64,000 bases of DNA from Sphingomonas chungangi (GTDB lineage: Bacteria; Pseudomonadota; Alphaproteobacteria; Sphingomonadales; Sphingomonadaceae), in the NCBI RefSeq assembly GCF_013778325.1, contig NZ_JACEIB010000003.1:372001-436000 (forward strand), read 5' to 3'. The notes beneath the pieces are model-generated. The model saw nothing but the letters and a program-made list of their open reading frames with translations. It did no database searches and was not told where the DNA came from. Of the stretch, positions 1 to 7,900 are shown piece by piece. The translations under genes were made by a program, and so were the position numbers. Each line of letters opens with the position of its first letter. The stretch's first letter is position 1.

Positions 1-293
1 ATTACTCATACATTTCGTCTCGCTACTTCGATTCCGCGACGGCGGCCGACGCTGCGCAGGAGCCCGTCGTTGCGATCGAGAACGAGGCGTCCAAGATCAA
101 GGCATACGGCTTGGTCAACGGGACGATCACGTTCGCCTTCCGCGGTGGCCTCGAGTTCAGCATCTGGGGCAAGAACCTGACCAACAAGCCTTGGTACACC
201 AACGTGTTCAACAGCTATACGGGTCTAGGCGCCACCACCCAGTTCCAGGGCGCCCCGCGCACCTACGGTGGTACGGCCGCGATCCACTTCTGA
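1..293 (+). CDS. TonB-dependent receptor, C-terminal fragment
   Basis: The frame is open from base 3 and ends at the TGA at 291-293, giving about 96 residues of the C-terminus of an outer-membrane TonB-dependent receptor. It has the alternating beta-strand pattern of the last barrel strands, including FSIWGKNLTNKPW, and finishes with a terminal aromatic residue (AAIHF), the usual BamA-recognised end. Such receptors import scarce or bulky substrates across the outer membrane. The start lies outside the window, so substrate and full length cannot be judged. A strong terminator follows at 315-354. Confidence 0.85.
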   Translation, partial: YSYISSRYFDSATAADAAQEPVVAIENEASKIKAYGLVNGTITFAFRGGLEFSIWGKNLTNKPWYTNVFNSYTGLGATTQFQGAPRTYGGTAAIHF

Positions 294-314
294 TAGCCAT
301 CTCCAGAAACGATT

Positions 315-354
315 GGGGGACGGCGGTCGCCATGGCCGCCGTCCCCCTCTTTTT
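315..354 (+). terminator. Rho-independent terminator after the TonB receptor fragment
   Basis: A 12-bp perfect GC-rich stem (arms 315-326 and 336-347, GGGGGACGGCGG and its complement) with a 9-nt loop is followed by TCTTTTT. It lies 22 nt after the receptor stop. It also sits just beyond the end of the minus-strand SDR that stops at 383. Confidence 0.9.
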
Positions 355-382
355 CGATGACAGGCCGTCGCGCGAAGGGCCG

Positions 383-1192
383 TCAGTGGTATATCTGCAT
401 GTAGCCGCCATCGACCACTATATATTGGCCGGTAATGTAGCCGGCATCCTGCGAGCACAGAAAAGCGACCAGTGAACCGACCTCTTCCGGGCGGCCGAAG
501 CGATTGGCCGGAATGCGCCGCATGAAAGCGGTCATGAATGCGTCGTAGTCCATGCTGGCATCCCGCGCGCACTTCTCGAAGAATGCCTTGTAGGCCTCGC
601 CGGTGTCGATGAAGCCGGGCGGCACCGTATTGACGGTTATCCCGAAAGGACCCAGTTCGTCGGCAAGGCTGCGGCTAAGGCCGAGGCCGGCGGGGCGAAC
701 GGTGTTGGCAAGCACGTAGTCGAAATTGAGGATCGAGGCGCGCGCGGGCGATTTGGCTGCTCCGGAACCGATCGTCACGATCCGGCCCCAGCCGCGTTCC
801 TTCATGGCGGGCTTCACCGCGCGGGCGAAGTGCGCGAAGGCCTTGACGATATATGCATAGGCCCGATCGAAGGCCTCGTCGTCGAACTCGTCGAAGCTGC
901 CGGATGGGGGCGCGACCGGCGTAAAGATCGCAATGTCCGGCGCGTCGAACGCCTTGCGCGCTTCCTCGACCATGAAGGGGTAGGCGCCCAAATCCGTGAG
1001 ATCGGCAGACACGCCGATGGCTTCGCCGCCACCGGCGCGTATTGCCCTGACCGTGTCGTCAAGCCCGGCACGGCCTCGGGCCACGACGACGACCCTCGCA
1101 CCGTTTTCACCGAGCTTTTCGGCGACGACCCGCCCCATGCCATGCGTTCCGCCCGTCACCAGCGCGACTTTTCCCTTTATGCCAAGATCCAT
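383..1192 (-). CDS. Atypical short-chain dehydrogenase/reductase (SDR)
   Basis: A 269-residue SDR-fold protein. The glycine-rich cofactor motif TGGTHGMG is at residues 13-20 and the C-terminal YITGQYIVVDGG signature is intact. The usual NNAG motif is replaced by FTPV near residue 90. The region normally holding YxxxK reads YVLAN, so Tyr159 is followed by Asn163 and not by the catalytic Lys. The same substitutions occur at identical positions in the paralogue at 60671-61480, which is roughly 60% identical by eye, so they are a family trait and not an error. It lies 48 nt downstream of the phosphotransferase, apparently in one operon. Whether it is an active oxidoreductase is uncertain. Confidence 0.85.
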   Translation of the reverse strand: MDLGIKGKVALVTGGTHGMGRVVAEKLGENGARVVVVARGRAGLDDTVRAIRAGGGEAIGVSADLTDLGAYPFMVEEARKAFDAPDIAIFTPVAPPSGSFDEFDDEAFDRAYAYIVKAFAHFARAVKPAMKERGWGRIVTIGSGAAKSPARASILNFDYVLANTVRPAGLGLSRSLADELGPFGITVNTVPPGFIDTGEAYKAFFEKCARDASMDYDAFMTAFMRRIPANRFGRPEEVGSLVAFLCSQDAGYITGQYIVVDGGYMQIYH

Positions 1193-1240
1193 GAGATGCC
1201 CTTTGGAAAGCCGATAGGAATTGCGCCACGGATCGCGGCG

Positions 1241-2680
1241 CTATTGCACCGCGACCGCCATGCTCTCGCGTGCTCTGTCCATGCGGCCATCGAGTATCGG
1301 CTCGACCTTGGCCATGGCCAGATGATCGACGTCGCCGTTGGAGATGATCAGGCACTGCCGGAGGAAGCGGCGATAGAGCAAGCGGGTCAGTGCCTCGTCA
1401 TGTTCCGGCCCGGCGTTGGCGACGAAAGCCGCAAGTTGCCGATCCGCGTCCGCCATGTCCCGGGGGCGGTTGCCCAGCAGCCTTTCCTGATCGTCGAGGT
1501 CGGCGTCTTCCGCCCAGCGACGGTGGCGGGTCTGGGCCAGAAGATAGTCTGGCACCGAGGCGAGCACGCCACGCTGCCACCCTGCGAAGGTGTCGGTGAG
1601 CGGCAGGCGCTGAAGATCGGCGCCGAGCTTCTCGAGCGCCATCTCCTCCATCGGCGAAGGGCGAGGCGCCGGCAGGTCGAAATCCTCGAGTTCGACACCG
1701 ATGAACTCCGCCAGCGCCTCGATGCAACGCCGGCCGATGAACGCGCATTGCACGGCGGCTTCCACCCAGTCGCCACCGGGATCGGTGCGTGCGAGCGCGA
1801 ACAAGGGGCCGAAATAGCCGACGCCCAGAAATGCGACGGTGTGATAGGAAATCACGCGCAGATCGAGCGGTTCGCCGAGCGCGCGCTCGTAATGCGCGAA
1901 CAGCGCCGGCAGATCGCCCATATTCTCGACCGGATGGCGACCGCGGAAGCAGGCGAGATCGTGGAGATGGTCGCCCAGATGGCCGATCTCGACATCGAGC
2001 ACGCAGGTCAGGTCAGGGCCGTCCGACAGGAATTGGCCGCAATCGCCGGTGACGAGCGATATCCGGTCGCGATGCTGGGGCACATTGCGGCGAAGCCACA
2101 GCGTCACGAAGTCCATCAGCGGATCGACGATGCCATGCGCCTTCTGCATGTCGTAGAAGCGTTCATAATGCTGCAACGCGATCTCGTTCGCATTCCGGGG
2201 GCGGTAACAGCCGATCGCCTCGATCTGGTCGGCCGGGATGCGATGCATCGCCGCCAGCACTTCCATATATTGCAGGGAGGCGGACCAGCGGTCCGGTGTC
2301 ATGGTTGAGGCGCTCTCCACCGCCTCCATCACCAGGCCCGGATCGCGACCGCCCTTCACCCAATCCATTACGATGGTTTCGGGATCGCTGCAGAATCCGC
2401 GCTGGGGCGGAACGGGAATATCGTTCGCGGCCAGCACGTTGAGAAGGTGCATTTCGTGGATATGAGGGTAGGGGTGCGCAGCCCAGGCCCGATCGGCCTT
2501 GAAGACATAATCCTTGGTCGCGCCGGCATCGTCCATGGTGACGCGCCACACCGGCCGCCAGCGGCGTTGCCGCTCGATCTTCGTCACCCTGCCACCCAAA
2601 TTCGTCTCCGCCCATTTCGTGATGCGCGCATACTGGTCTGCGCTCTCTGCCGGGGTCGCGGTCTCGCTCGACGTGCTCAT
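1241..2680 (-). CDS. Phosphotransferase-family protein (APH fold), degenerate active site
   Basis: A 479-residue protein with the aminoglycoside-phosphotransferase/choline-kinase architecture: N-lobe with FKADRAW and a metal-binding LDVEIGHLGDHLHDLA segment in the C-lobe. The Brenner motif HxDxxxxN reads TGDCGQFL at residues 211-218: Asp213 is kept, but the His is Thr and the Asn is Leu. About 120 extra C-terminal residues follow the kinase domain. In such clusters these proteins may phosphorylate hydroxylated intermediates, as the ACAD10/11 kinase domains do. Given the altered motif, this copy could be inactive or specialised. It is first in an operon with the SDR at 383-1192. Its upstream region carries an ATGCATAA element and lacks the CCTRYC dyad. 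Confidence 0.75.
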   Translation of the reverse strand: MSTSSETATPAESADQYARITKWAETNLGGRVTKIERQRRWRPVWRVTMDDAGATKDYVFKADRAWAAHPYPHIHEMHLLNVLAANDIPVPPQRGFCSDPETIVMDWVKGGRDPGLVMEAVESASTMTPDRWSASLQYMEVLAAMHRIPADQIEAIGCYRPRNANEIALQHYERFYDMQKAHGIVDPLMDFVTLWLRRNVPQHRDRISLVTGDCGQFLSDGPDLTCVLDVEIGHLGDHLHDLACFRGRHPVENMGDLPALFAHYERALGEPLDLRVISYHTVAFLGVGYFGPLFALARTDPGGDWVEAAVQCAFIGRRCIEALAEFIGVELEDFDLPAPRPSPMEEMALEKLGADLQRLPLTDTFAGWQRGVLASVPDYLLAQTRHRRWAEDADLDDQERLLGNRPRDMADADRQLAAFVANAGPEHDEALTRLLYRRFLRQCLIISNGDVDHLAMAKVEPILDGRMDRARESMAVAVQ

Positions 2681-2760
2681 CGCTATGGGTGTCCTCTCAT
2701 TGGTACTCGGCTCTCGAGGCCGATGGTTCGCTGTTCGACGATGCGTTCAGCCGATACAAA

Positions 2761-2768
2761 ATGCATAA
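2761..2768. promoter_or_regulatory. ATGCATAA element upstream of the phosphotransferase/SDR operon
   Basis: AAATGCATAAAG lies about 80 nt before the minus-strand start at 2680, in a GC-rich region. It matches the right part of the TTATGCATAA palindrome seen at 54366-54375 and the paired elements at 50997-51025. It is an imperfect copy, and its role is inferred from the recurrence. Confidence 0.4.
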
Positions 2769-2800
2769 AGCGGCGCGTGGTGCATGGCAACGTCGAACAG

Positions 2801-3682
2801 TCAGCGCGGATCGGGTCGGCCTCCGATTTGCGCGTGGCGGCCGAGGCGATCCAAAAGCGTTTCGGCAAACGCATCGTTGCGGTCTCCGGTGATCATATGC
2901 CCGACGCCCTTCGCTTCGATCACTTCCAGCTGCGGCGTAAGCCTGCGGAAAAGGTCCACGCTCGCGTCGCTGACGATATTGCTGAATTCCGCGCGCACGA
3001 GGATTACCGGGTCTTTGATCCGCGCTGCTGCCTCTTCGAGTGCGATCGTCTCCGAAGGCGGATTGAGAAATTCGGGCGAAACTGTTTTCGGGTCCCACTG
3101 CCAGTACAGCCGGCCATCCTCTCCGGTGCGCATCGTCTTGGCCAGGCGCGATGCGTCGGCCGTCCGGGGGCGATCGAGATGGGTGGCGAGGGCATCGGCA
3201 GCTTCGTCAAGGGTTGAGAAGCCGCCCATGCTGGCCCGGAAGAAACCACGAAACTCATCGACACCCGAATCGCGAAGCAGCGGGGCGACATCCGCGAGCA
3301 TCACCATCGCCACCCGCCCCGGGCGCCGCGATGCGCCGACCAGAGCGGCTTGTCCGCCGCGCGATGCGCCGACCAGCACGACCGGTTCGTCGAACCCGTC
3401 GATCAGGGCTGCGACATCGCGGGCGAATGCGTCCAGCATATAGTCGCCGTCTTCCGCCCAGCCGCTTTCGCCATGCCCGCGCAGATCGAAGCTGAGCCCG
3501 CGATATCCTGCCGCGCCGACCATGCGCGCCGCGCTGTTCCACGATCGACGGCTTTGCCCGCCACCATGGAAGAAGAGGACCGGCAATCCATTGGGCGGGC
3601 CGTGCTCGTCGGCGCAAAGCATGACGCCATCGCCATGGAATCGACGCCTTCGGGAATGTGTCATGGTGAGCTTCGACTCCAT
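2801..3682 (-). CDS. Alpha/beta hydrolase
   Basis: A 293-residue serine hydrolase of the alpha/beta fold. The oxyanion-hole motif LFFHGGG precedes SFDLRGHGESG, the nucleophile elbow is GASRGGQ, and the catalytic His lies in the C-terminal GVGHMITGD. The size fits an esterase, lactonase or C-C hydrolase acting in the cytoplasm; no signal peptide is seen. A second in-frame ATG at 3664 is an alternative start. It is the sole gene of its transcription unit, with a CCTRYC-N4-GRYAGG site 62 nt upstream at 3745-3760. The substrate cannot be read from sequence. Confidence 0.88.
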   Translation of the reverse strand: MESKLTMTHSRRRRFHGDGVMLCADEHGPPNGLPVLFFHGGGQSRRSWNSAARMVGAAGYRGLSFDLRGHGESGWAEDGDYMLDAFARDVAALIDGFDEPVVLVGASRGGQAALVGASRRPGRVAMVMLADVAPLLRDSGVDEFRGFFRASMGGFSTLDEAADALATHLDRPRTADASRLAKTMRTGEDGRLYWQWDPKTVSPEFLNPPSETIALEEAAARIKDPVILVRAEFSNIVSDASVDLFRRLTPQLEVIEAKGVGHMITGDRNDAFAETLLDRLGRHAQIGGRPDPR

Positions 3683-3744
3683 GGTTTTCGAACGGCGTCG
3701 GGCCGTACGGGCGCCAGAGGATAGAGCCAGCCGATGTGCCGAGG

Positions 3745-3760
3745 CCTATCCTTCTGCAGG
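3745..3760. promoter_or_regulatory. CCTRYC-N4-GRYAGG site S1 (hydrolase promoter)
   Basis: CCTATCCTTCTGCAGG, with an exact left half and one mismatch in the right half. It lies 62 nt upstream of the hydrolase start at 3682 in the divergent intergenic region shared with the SDR at 3961. Confidence 0.65.
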
Positions 3761-3867
3761 CTGCTCCGTCGCTTTGGCATCATCGTCGGCAAAGCTCGCC
3801 TTGCGGGTTGGTCGGCGACGACGACTGGGGAGGGCTGACGGGAGGCACTTCGCCCCGCCGCCCAATG

Positions 3868-3883
3868 CCTATCTTAGGAAAGG
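3868..3883. promoter_or_regulatory. CCTRYC-N4-GRYAGG site S2 (SDR promoter)
   Basis: CCTATCTTAGGAAAGG, with an exact left half and one mismatch in the right half. It lies 77 nt upstream of the TTG start at 3961. The same intergenic region holds S1, so each divergent gene has its own copy at a similar distance. Confidence 0.65.
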
Positions 3884-3960
3884 CACGGCCCGAACCCAAT
3901 ACCGGCAAGGGCGCTTTTCGCGTGTCGGGCGGATGGTGACGCTTACGAAGGGAATGATCG

Positions 3961-4788
3961 TTGAAGGTTCTGGAAGGCAAGGTCGCGCTTGTTTCGGGTT
4001 CTGGGCGGGGGATCGGCAAGGCTATCGCGTTGAAGCTCGCTGGGGCGGGGGCCAACATCGTCGTCAACGATCTGGATGCGGAAGTCGCGCAGGCAACGGC
4101 CGACGAGATCGGCGCACTGGGCGTCCGCGCGGTGGTATGCGTCGGCGACGTCACCGCACCGAGCTTCGGTGAGACGTTCGTCGAGGCCGCCGTCAATGCC
4201 TTCGGGACCATCGATATCATCATCAACAATGCCGGCTACGCCTGGGATTCGGTGGTCCAGAAAACGACGGACGAGCAGTGGGCGGCGATGATCGAGGTGC
4301 ATCTCAGCGCACCGTTCCGCATTCTTCGCGCCGCGCAGCCCGTCATCGCCGCTGCCGCAAAGGATGAGATTGCGCACGGCGGGCGGGCCACCCGCCGCAC
4401 CATCGTCAATATATCCTCGGTCGCCGGTCTGGGCGGCAATGCCGGGCAAGCCGGCTATGCTGCCGGCAAAGCGGGCATCGTTGGCCTCACCAAGACGCTG
4501 ATGAAGGAGTGGGGCCGCTACAACGTCACCGTCAATGCAATCGCGTTCGGTGCGATCATGACCCGGATGACGGCCGGCGAGGCGGGCAAGTCGACGATTA
4601 CGATGAAGGGCAAGGAAATCAAGGCCGGGGTCAGCCAGGAAATCCTCGACGCAATGGAAAGGGGCATTCCGCTCGGTCGTGCCGGCACCCCCGAGGAGGC
4701 GGCGGGTGCCGTTTACCTGATGTGTCTGCCCGAAGCCGACTATATCACGGGCCAGGTCATCGTCGCCGGAGGTGGCTGGTCCCTGTGA
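3961..4788 (+). CDS. Short-chain dehydrogenase/reductase (FabG-like)
   Basis: A 275-residue classical SDR: SGSGRGIG at 12-19, NNAG at 89-92, catalytic Ser near 152, Tyr166 and Lys170 (YAAGK). Acidic residues after the second strand (VVNDLD) suggest NAD(H). It resembles 3-hydroxyacyl-CoA or 3-oxoacyl reductases used in beta-oxidation-like chain shortening. The start must be TTG at 3961, because an in-frame stop (TGA, 3955-3957) lies immediately upstream; GAAGGGA provides the ribosome-binding site. It stands alone, followed by a structured hairpin region before a convergent SnoaL gene. Confidence 0.88.
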   Translation: MKVLEGKVALVSGSGRGIGKAIALKLAGAGANIVVNDLDAEVAQATADEIGALGVRAVVCVGDVTAPSFGETFVEAAVNAFGTIDIIINNAGYAWDSVVQKTTDEQWAAMIEVHLSAPFRILRAAQPVIAAAAKDEIAHGGRATRRTIVNISSVAGLGGNAGQAGYAAGKAGIVGLTKTLMKEWGRYNVTVNAIAFGAIMTRMTAGEAGKSTITMKGKEIKAGVSQEILDAMERGIPLGRAGTPEEAAGAVYLMCLPEADYITGQVIVAGGGWSL

Positions 4789-4941
4789 GGCGTGCTTTGC
4801 TTGGTCGGCGGCAGCATCGGCCACTCATGCACGCGCCCCGATCGATATAACGGGCATGGAGGTTGAGTCCTTCACACTTGGCGATGCGATCCACCAGGAT
4901 TTGCAAATGGCAGGTTTGGGGCAGCCGCCCTCATGCTTGCG

Positions 4942-4995
4942 ATCGCCGGTTCGGCGATTTCGCAGCATGTCCGCCTCCAAGGCGATCATGCTGCG
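4942..4995. terminator. Double hairpin between convergent genes
   Basis: A small stem (4942-4948 with 4952-4958) is followed by a longer two-step hairpin. Its outer arms are CGCAGCATG (4961-4969) and CATGCTGCG (4987-4995), enclosing a CGCC/GGCG inner stem. It lies 6 nt from the SnoaL stop at 5002. No T-tract follows in either direction, so a terminator role is only probable. Confidence 0.45.
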
Positions 4996-5001
4996 AGGCT
5001 T

Positions 5002-5505
5002 TCACTTGTAGGGGTCGACGGGCTGGCGCTCGGGCAGCACGCCGATGTCGATCAGCATCGACAGCACGTCCGAAATGCTGAAGATATGGACGATCTTGTC
5101 GTCCTTGAACTTGACGATCGAGAACCAGTTCACCTGGAATTCGTTGCCCGTCGGCTGGATGCCCATATAGGGGCCGCCGACATGCTTGCAGTAATGCGTC
5201 GCGTAGATCCAGATTTCGTCGTCGCCTTTGCCGACGATGTCGATCGTCTTGTACGCGGCGGGAAAAAACGTCTTGTACAAAGCGACGGGGGACGTCTTCC
5301 ACTCGTCGTACGTGCCGAGATCGGGCCGGTTGGGATTGCCGTACCGGAAGTCCTTGTGGAAATAGCGGTCCATCTTGTCGAACTCGCCGCGGTTCAGCGT
5401 TTCCTGATTGTCGACCCAGATCTGTGCGAGAAACTTCTGGCGATCCGTCAGGTCGGAGAGGGTCTGAGGGTCGATCTGCTCGCGGATCGCTTCTTTCCAA
5501 GCCAT
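5002..5505 (-). CDS. SnoaL-like / NTF2-fold protein
   Basis: A 167-residue protein of the SnoaL polyketide-cyclase-like (NTF2-fold) type, related to the protein at 24951-25475. Both share NPNRPDLGTY, a WKTSP segment, GGPYMG(I/V)QPTGNE and the C-terminal PQPVDPYK or RQPVDPYK. These conserved blocks mark a specific subfamily; members of the fold act as cyclases, isomerases, dehydratases or hydrolases. The start at MAWKEAI (5505) is chosen over upstream in-frame codons because AGAAGGAC precedes it at good spacing and conservation begins there. Its promoter holds a CCTRYC site at 5595-5610. Confidence 0.85.
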   Translation of the reverse strand: MAWKEAIREQIDPQTLSDLTDRQKFLAQIWVDNQETLNRGEFDKMDRYFHKDFRYGNPNRPDLGTYDEWKTSPVALYKTFFPAAYKTIDIVGKGDDEIWIYATHYCKHVGGPYMGIQPTGNEFQVNWFSIVKFKDDKIVHIFSISDVLSMLIDIGVLPERQPVDPYK

Positions 5506-5594
5506 CGTGATGTCCTTCTGCTTAGCAAGGCAACTCGTGAAATGCCGCCTTCTGTGTGGCAAGCGGACACTAGTTGGCCCGATGCGAGGCGCGG

Positions 5595-5610
5595 CCTATC
5601 CCGTGGTAGG
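5595..5610. promoter_or_regulatory. CCTRYC-N4-GRYAGG site S3 (SnoaL promoter)
   Basis: CCTATCCCGTGGTAGG matches the consensus exactly in both halves. It lies 89 nt upstream of the minus-strand SnoaL start at 5505. Confidence 0.75.
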
Positions 5611-5806
5611 CCGAGTTCGGCGGCAATCGTTTTTGAGTTGTGCCCTGCATGATCGCTGTTTTCCCAGCTTCCCGATCCGGCCTGCCGGCAGCATAGGGAC
5701 GGCTCGGCGGATCTGCTGGAACCGGCACGTCAACGGCGCGAGCGCATCCAACGAGACGACCATTTGGACGTACATCGTGCGGGACCCGGATTGAGGCTTT
5801 CACCCA

Positions 5807-5822
5807 CCTGCCGGGCGATAGA
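5807..5822. promoter_or_regulatory. CCTRYC-N4-GRYAGG site S4 (P450 promoter)
   Basis: CCTGCCGGGCGATAGA has an exact left half and one mismatch on the right. It lies 72 nt upstream of the P450 GTG start at 5895. Confidence 0.6.
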
Positions 5823-5894
5823 TGCCGGATGCCGCGAGGGACCTACCGTGCCGGAACGCCCATATCGCCGAGCAAGACAGATAAGGAGAGACAC

Positions 5895-7103
5895 GTGCAG
5901 ACGCAGCCCGTTATTCCGAGCCACGTCCCGCCGGATCTGGTGCTGCCGTGCCGCATCTTCGATCGCATGACAGTCACCGAAAACCCGTACGAGACTATCT
6001 TGCCTGCCATCCATCAAGGCCCGCGGGTCTTCTATGCGGCCAACGTCACTCCGGGGCCGGTGCCGGGCTGGGTGGTTCGCCGGGCCGAGGATTTGCGGGC
6101 GATCTACAACGACACCGAAAATTTTTACAAGCAGGGAAACACCCAGTTCGCCGCGATGATCGGCGAAGATTGGGACATCATCCCGACCGAGCTCGACCCG
6201 CCGCGTCACGCCGGTTTCCGGGCCGCGCTGAACCCGGTCTACTCGCCGAGCAACATGGCCAAGCTCGACAGCCGGGTGCGCGAGCGGGCGCGTGTCTTCA
6301 TCGATCGTTTCAAGGATCGCGGTTCGTGCGAATTCATCGGTGAATTCGCGATCCCGTTTCCGGTCACGATCTTCCTGGATCTGCTCGGATTCCCGCAGGA
6401 GGAGATGAATCAGTTCCTGGAGTGGGAGACGACATTGTTACGATCGCCCACCAACGGCGACCGGATCACGAGCGTGCACGCGGTCAAAGACTATCTGCTG
6501 CGCGCCATCGCCGATCGCAAGAAGAACCCCGGGACCGATCTGATCAGCGTGGCGCTGACTCTGGAGGTGGACGGCCGCAAGTGGACCGACGAGGAAGTGT
6601 TCGGCCACTGCTTCAACCTCTATCTCGGCGGCCTCGACACGGTGACCGCCAATATCGGGCTCCATATGCATCATCTTGCGACCAGGCCCGATCATCAGAC
6701 CTATCTGAGGGAAAACCCGAAGCAGATGGTGATCGCGATCGAGGAGTTTCTTCGCGCTTACCCTGCGGTCACCACCGCGCGGCTTTGCCGAAATCCCTAC
6801 ACGCTGGGCGACGCCACCTTCATGCCGGGGGATTATATCGCCATGTCGACCCCGCTCGCCGGCCGCGATCCCGAATATTACGATGCGCCCCAGGAGGTGC
6901 GGCTGGACCGGAAGCCTGCCCATGTCACGCTCGGCTACGGCATCCATCGGTGCTTGGGCCAGCATCTCGCGCGTCGGGAGCTGCAGATCGCCCTGCAGGA
7001 GTTTCTTGCGTCTGTCCCGACCTTCGGCATCGCGCCCGGTTTTTCGGTCCCCTTCTTCCTGGGGAACGTCATCCATATCGACGAGCTCCAACTCGCCTGG
7101 TGA
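5895..7103 (+). CDS. Cytochrome P450 (class I, soluble)
   Basis: A 402-residue bacterial P450 monooxygenase. The I-helix oxygen-activation motif is GGLDT (245-249), the K-helix ExxR is EFLR (284-287), and the heme-binding loop is GYGIHRCLGQ with Cys353 as thiolate ligand. It has no membrane anchor. It would hydroxylate a hydrophobic substrate using electrons from a putidaredoxin-like ferredoxin, such as the one at 54422-54739. GTG at 5895 is preferred to the in-frame ATG at 5829 because AAGGAGAG sits just upstream and similarity to the second P450 (41997-43214) begins there. Substrate unknown. Confidence 0.93.
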   Translation: MQTQPVIPSHVPPDLVLPCRIFDRMTVTENPYETILPAIHQGPRVFYAANVTPGPVPGWVVRRAEDLRAIYNDTENFYKQGNTQFAAMIGEDWDIIPTELDPPRHAGFRAALNPVYSPSNMAKLDSRVRERARVFIDRFKDRGSCEFIGEFAIPFPVTIFLDLLGFPQEEMNQFLEWETTLLRSPTNGDRITSVHAVKDYLLRAIADRKKNPGTDLISVALTLEVDGRKWTDEEVFGHCFNLYLGGLDTVTANIGLHMHHLATRPDHQTYLRENPKQMVIAIEEFLRAYPAVTTARLCRNPYTLGDATFMPGDYIAMSTPLAGRDPEYYDAPQEVRLDRKPAHVTLGYGIHRCLGQHLARRELQIALQEFLASVPTFGIAPGFSVPFFLGNVIHIDELQLAW

Positions 7104-7120
7104 AATCGAGCTGCGGCCGA

Positions 7121-7900
7121 TCAGCCGCAGCCGACAATGCCGCCATCGACCGGTATCTGCGCGCCTGTGATATAGGCACCGGCGCGGGAGCACAGGAAGA
7201 CGACGAGGCCCGCGATATCGTCCGGCTTCCCGAGACGTTTCAACGGGATGTGCGCGAGCAGGGCTGGATCGACCTTCTCCTCGTCGAGGAAATGCGCCGT
7301 CATCTTGGTCGGGAAAAACCCGGGAATGACGGCGTTGACCGTGATGTTGCGCTCAGCCAGATCGCCCGCCAGATCGCGGGTCATCATGTGGACCGCCGCC
7401 TTGGACGCGGCATAGCTGTAGGCATTCAGGCGCTCGGTCTTGACGCCGGCCACCGAGCCTATGTTGATCACGCGCGCCGGATCGTCCTCCGTGCCCGCCC
7501 CCGCCAGCTCGGGCAGCAACTCGCGCACCATCGTGAAGGGCGTCTGCACGTTGACGGCCATGACACCCGGCCAGGCCTTGTCGGGGAAGCTGTCGATCGC
7601 GCCGCCCCAGGTCTTGCCGGCGTTGTTCACCAGGATGTGGCAGGGGCCGACGGCTTCGCGATAGCGCGCGACGAGATCGACCGCGGCTTCCGGTGTAGAG
7701 AGGTCGGCAGGCAGCGCGACACAGCGGCCGAGCGGTGCCATTTCGGCGGCTGCACCCTCACAGACGTCGGTCTTGCGGGATGTGATCGCGACGGTTGCTC
7801 CCGCGCGCAACAATCCTTCCGCGATCATCCGCCCGAGCCCCTGGGCGCCGCCTGTGACTAGCGCCGACTTCCCGGTCAGGTCGAACAGGTCCCCGCTCAC
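7121..7900 (-). CDS. Short-chain dehydrogenase/reductase
   Basis: A 259-residue classical SDR: TGGAQGLG (16-23), NNAG (92-95), Ser149, Tyr163 and Lys167 (YAASK), and the PVDGG C-terminal signature. ITSRK after the second strand suggests NADP preference. The start is GTG at 7900, which overlaps the stop of the upstream MDR gene (GTGA), so the pair is translationally coupled. The open frame continues upstream inside the MDR gene, but that part is not SDR sequence. It probably oxidises or reduces a hydroxyl or keto group on the same substrate as its MDR partner. Confidence 0.9.
   Translation of the reverse strand: MSGDLFDLTGKSALVTGGAQGLGRMIAEGLLRAGATVAITSRKTDVCEGAAAEMAPLGRCVALPADLSTPEAAVDLVARYREAVGPCHILVNNAGKTWGGAIDSFPDKAWPGVMAVNVQTPFTMVRELLPELAGAGTEDDPARVINIGSVAGVKTERLNAYSYAASKAAVHMMTRDLAGDLAERNITVNAVIPGFFPTKMTAHFLDEEKVDPALLAHIPLKRLGKPDDIAGLVVFLCSRAGAYITGAQIPVDGGIVGCG

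Larger units (their letters stand above)
5506..5894. promoter_or_regulatory. 389-nt divergent intergenic region
   Basis: It separates the divergent SnoaL (5505) and P450 (5895) genes. It contains dyad sites S3 and S4, one near each gene, and the P450 ribosome-binding site (AAGGAGAG). The short open frames in it show no recognisable protein. I see nothing else in it. Confidence 0.6.

Noticed and set aside
1193-1218. CCCTTTGGAAAGCCGATAGG between the phosphotransferase and SDR genes, which looks like the CCTRYC dyad sites.
   Set aside because: The central palindrome resembles site S11, but the half-site spacing does not fit CCTRYC-N4-GRYAGG and the element lies within an operon a few bases before a start codon.
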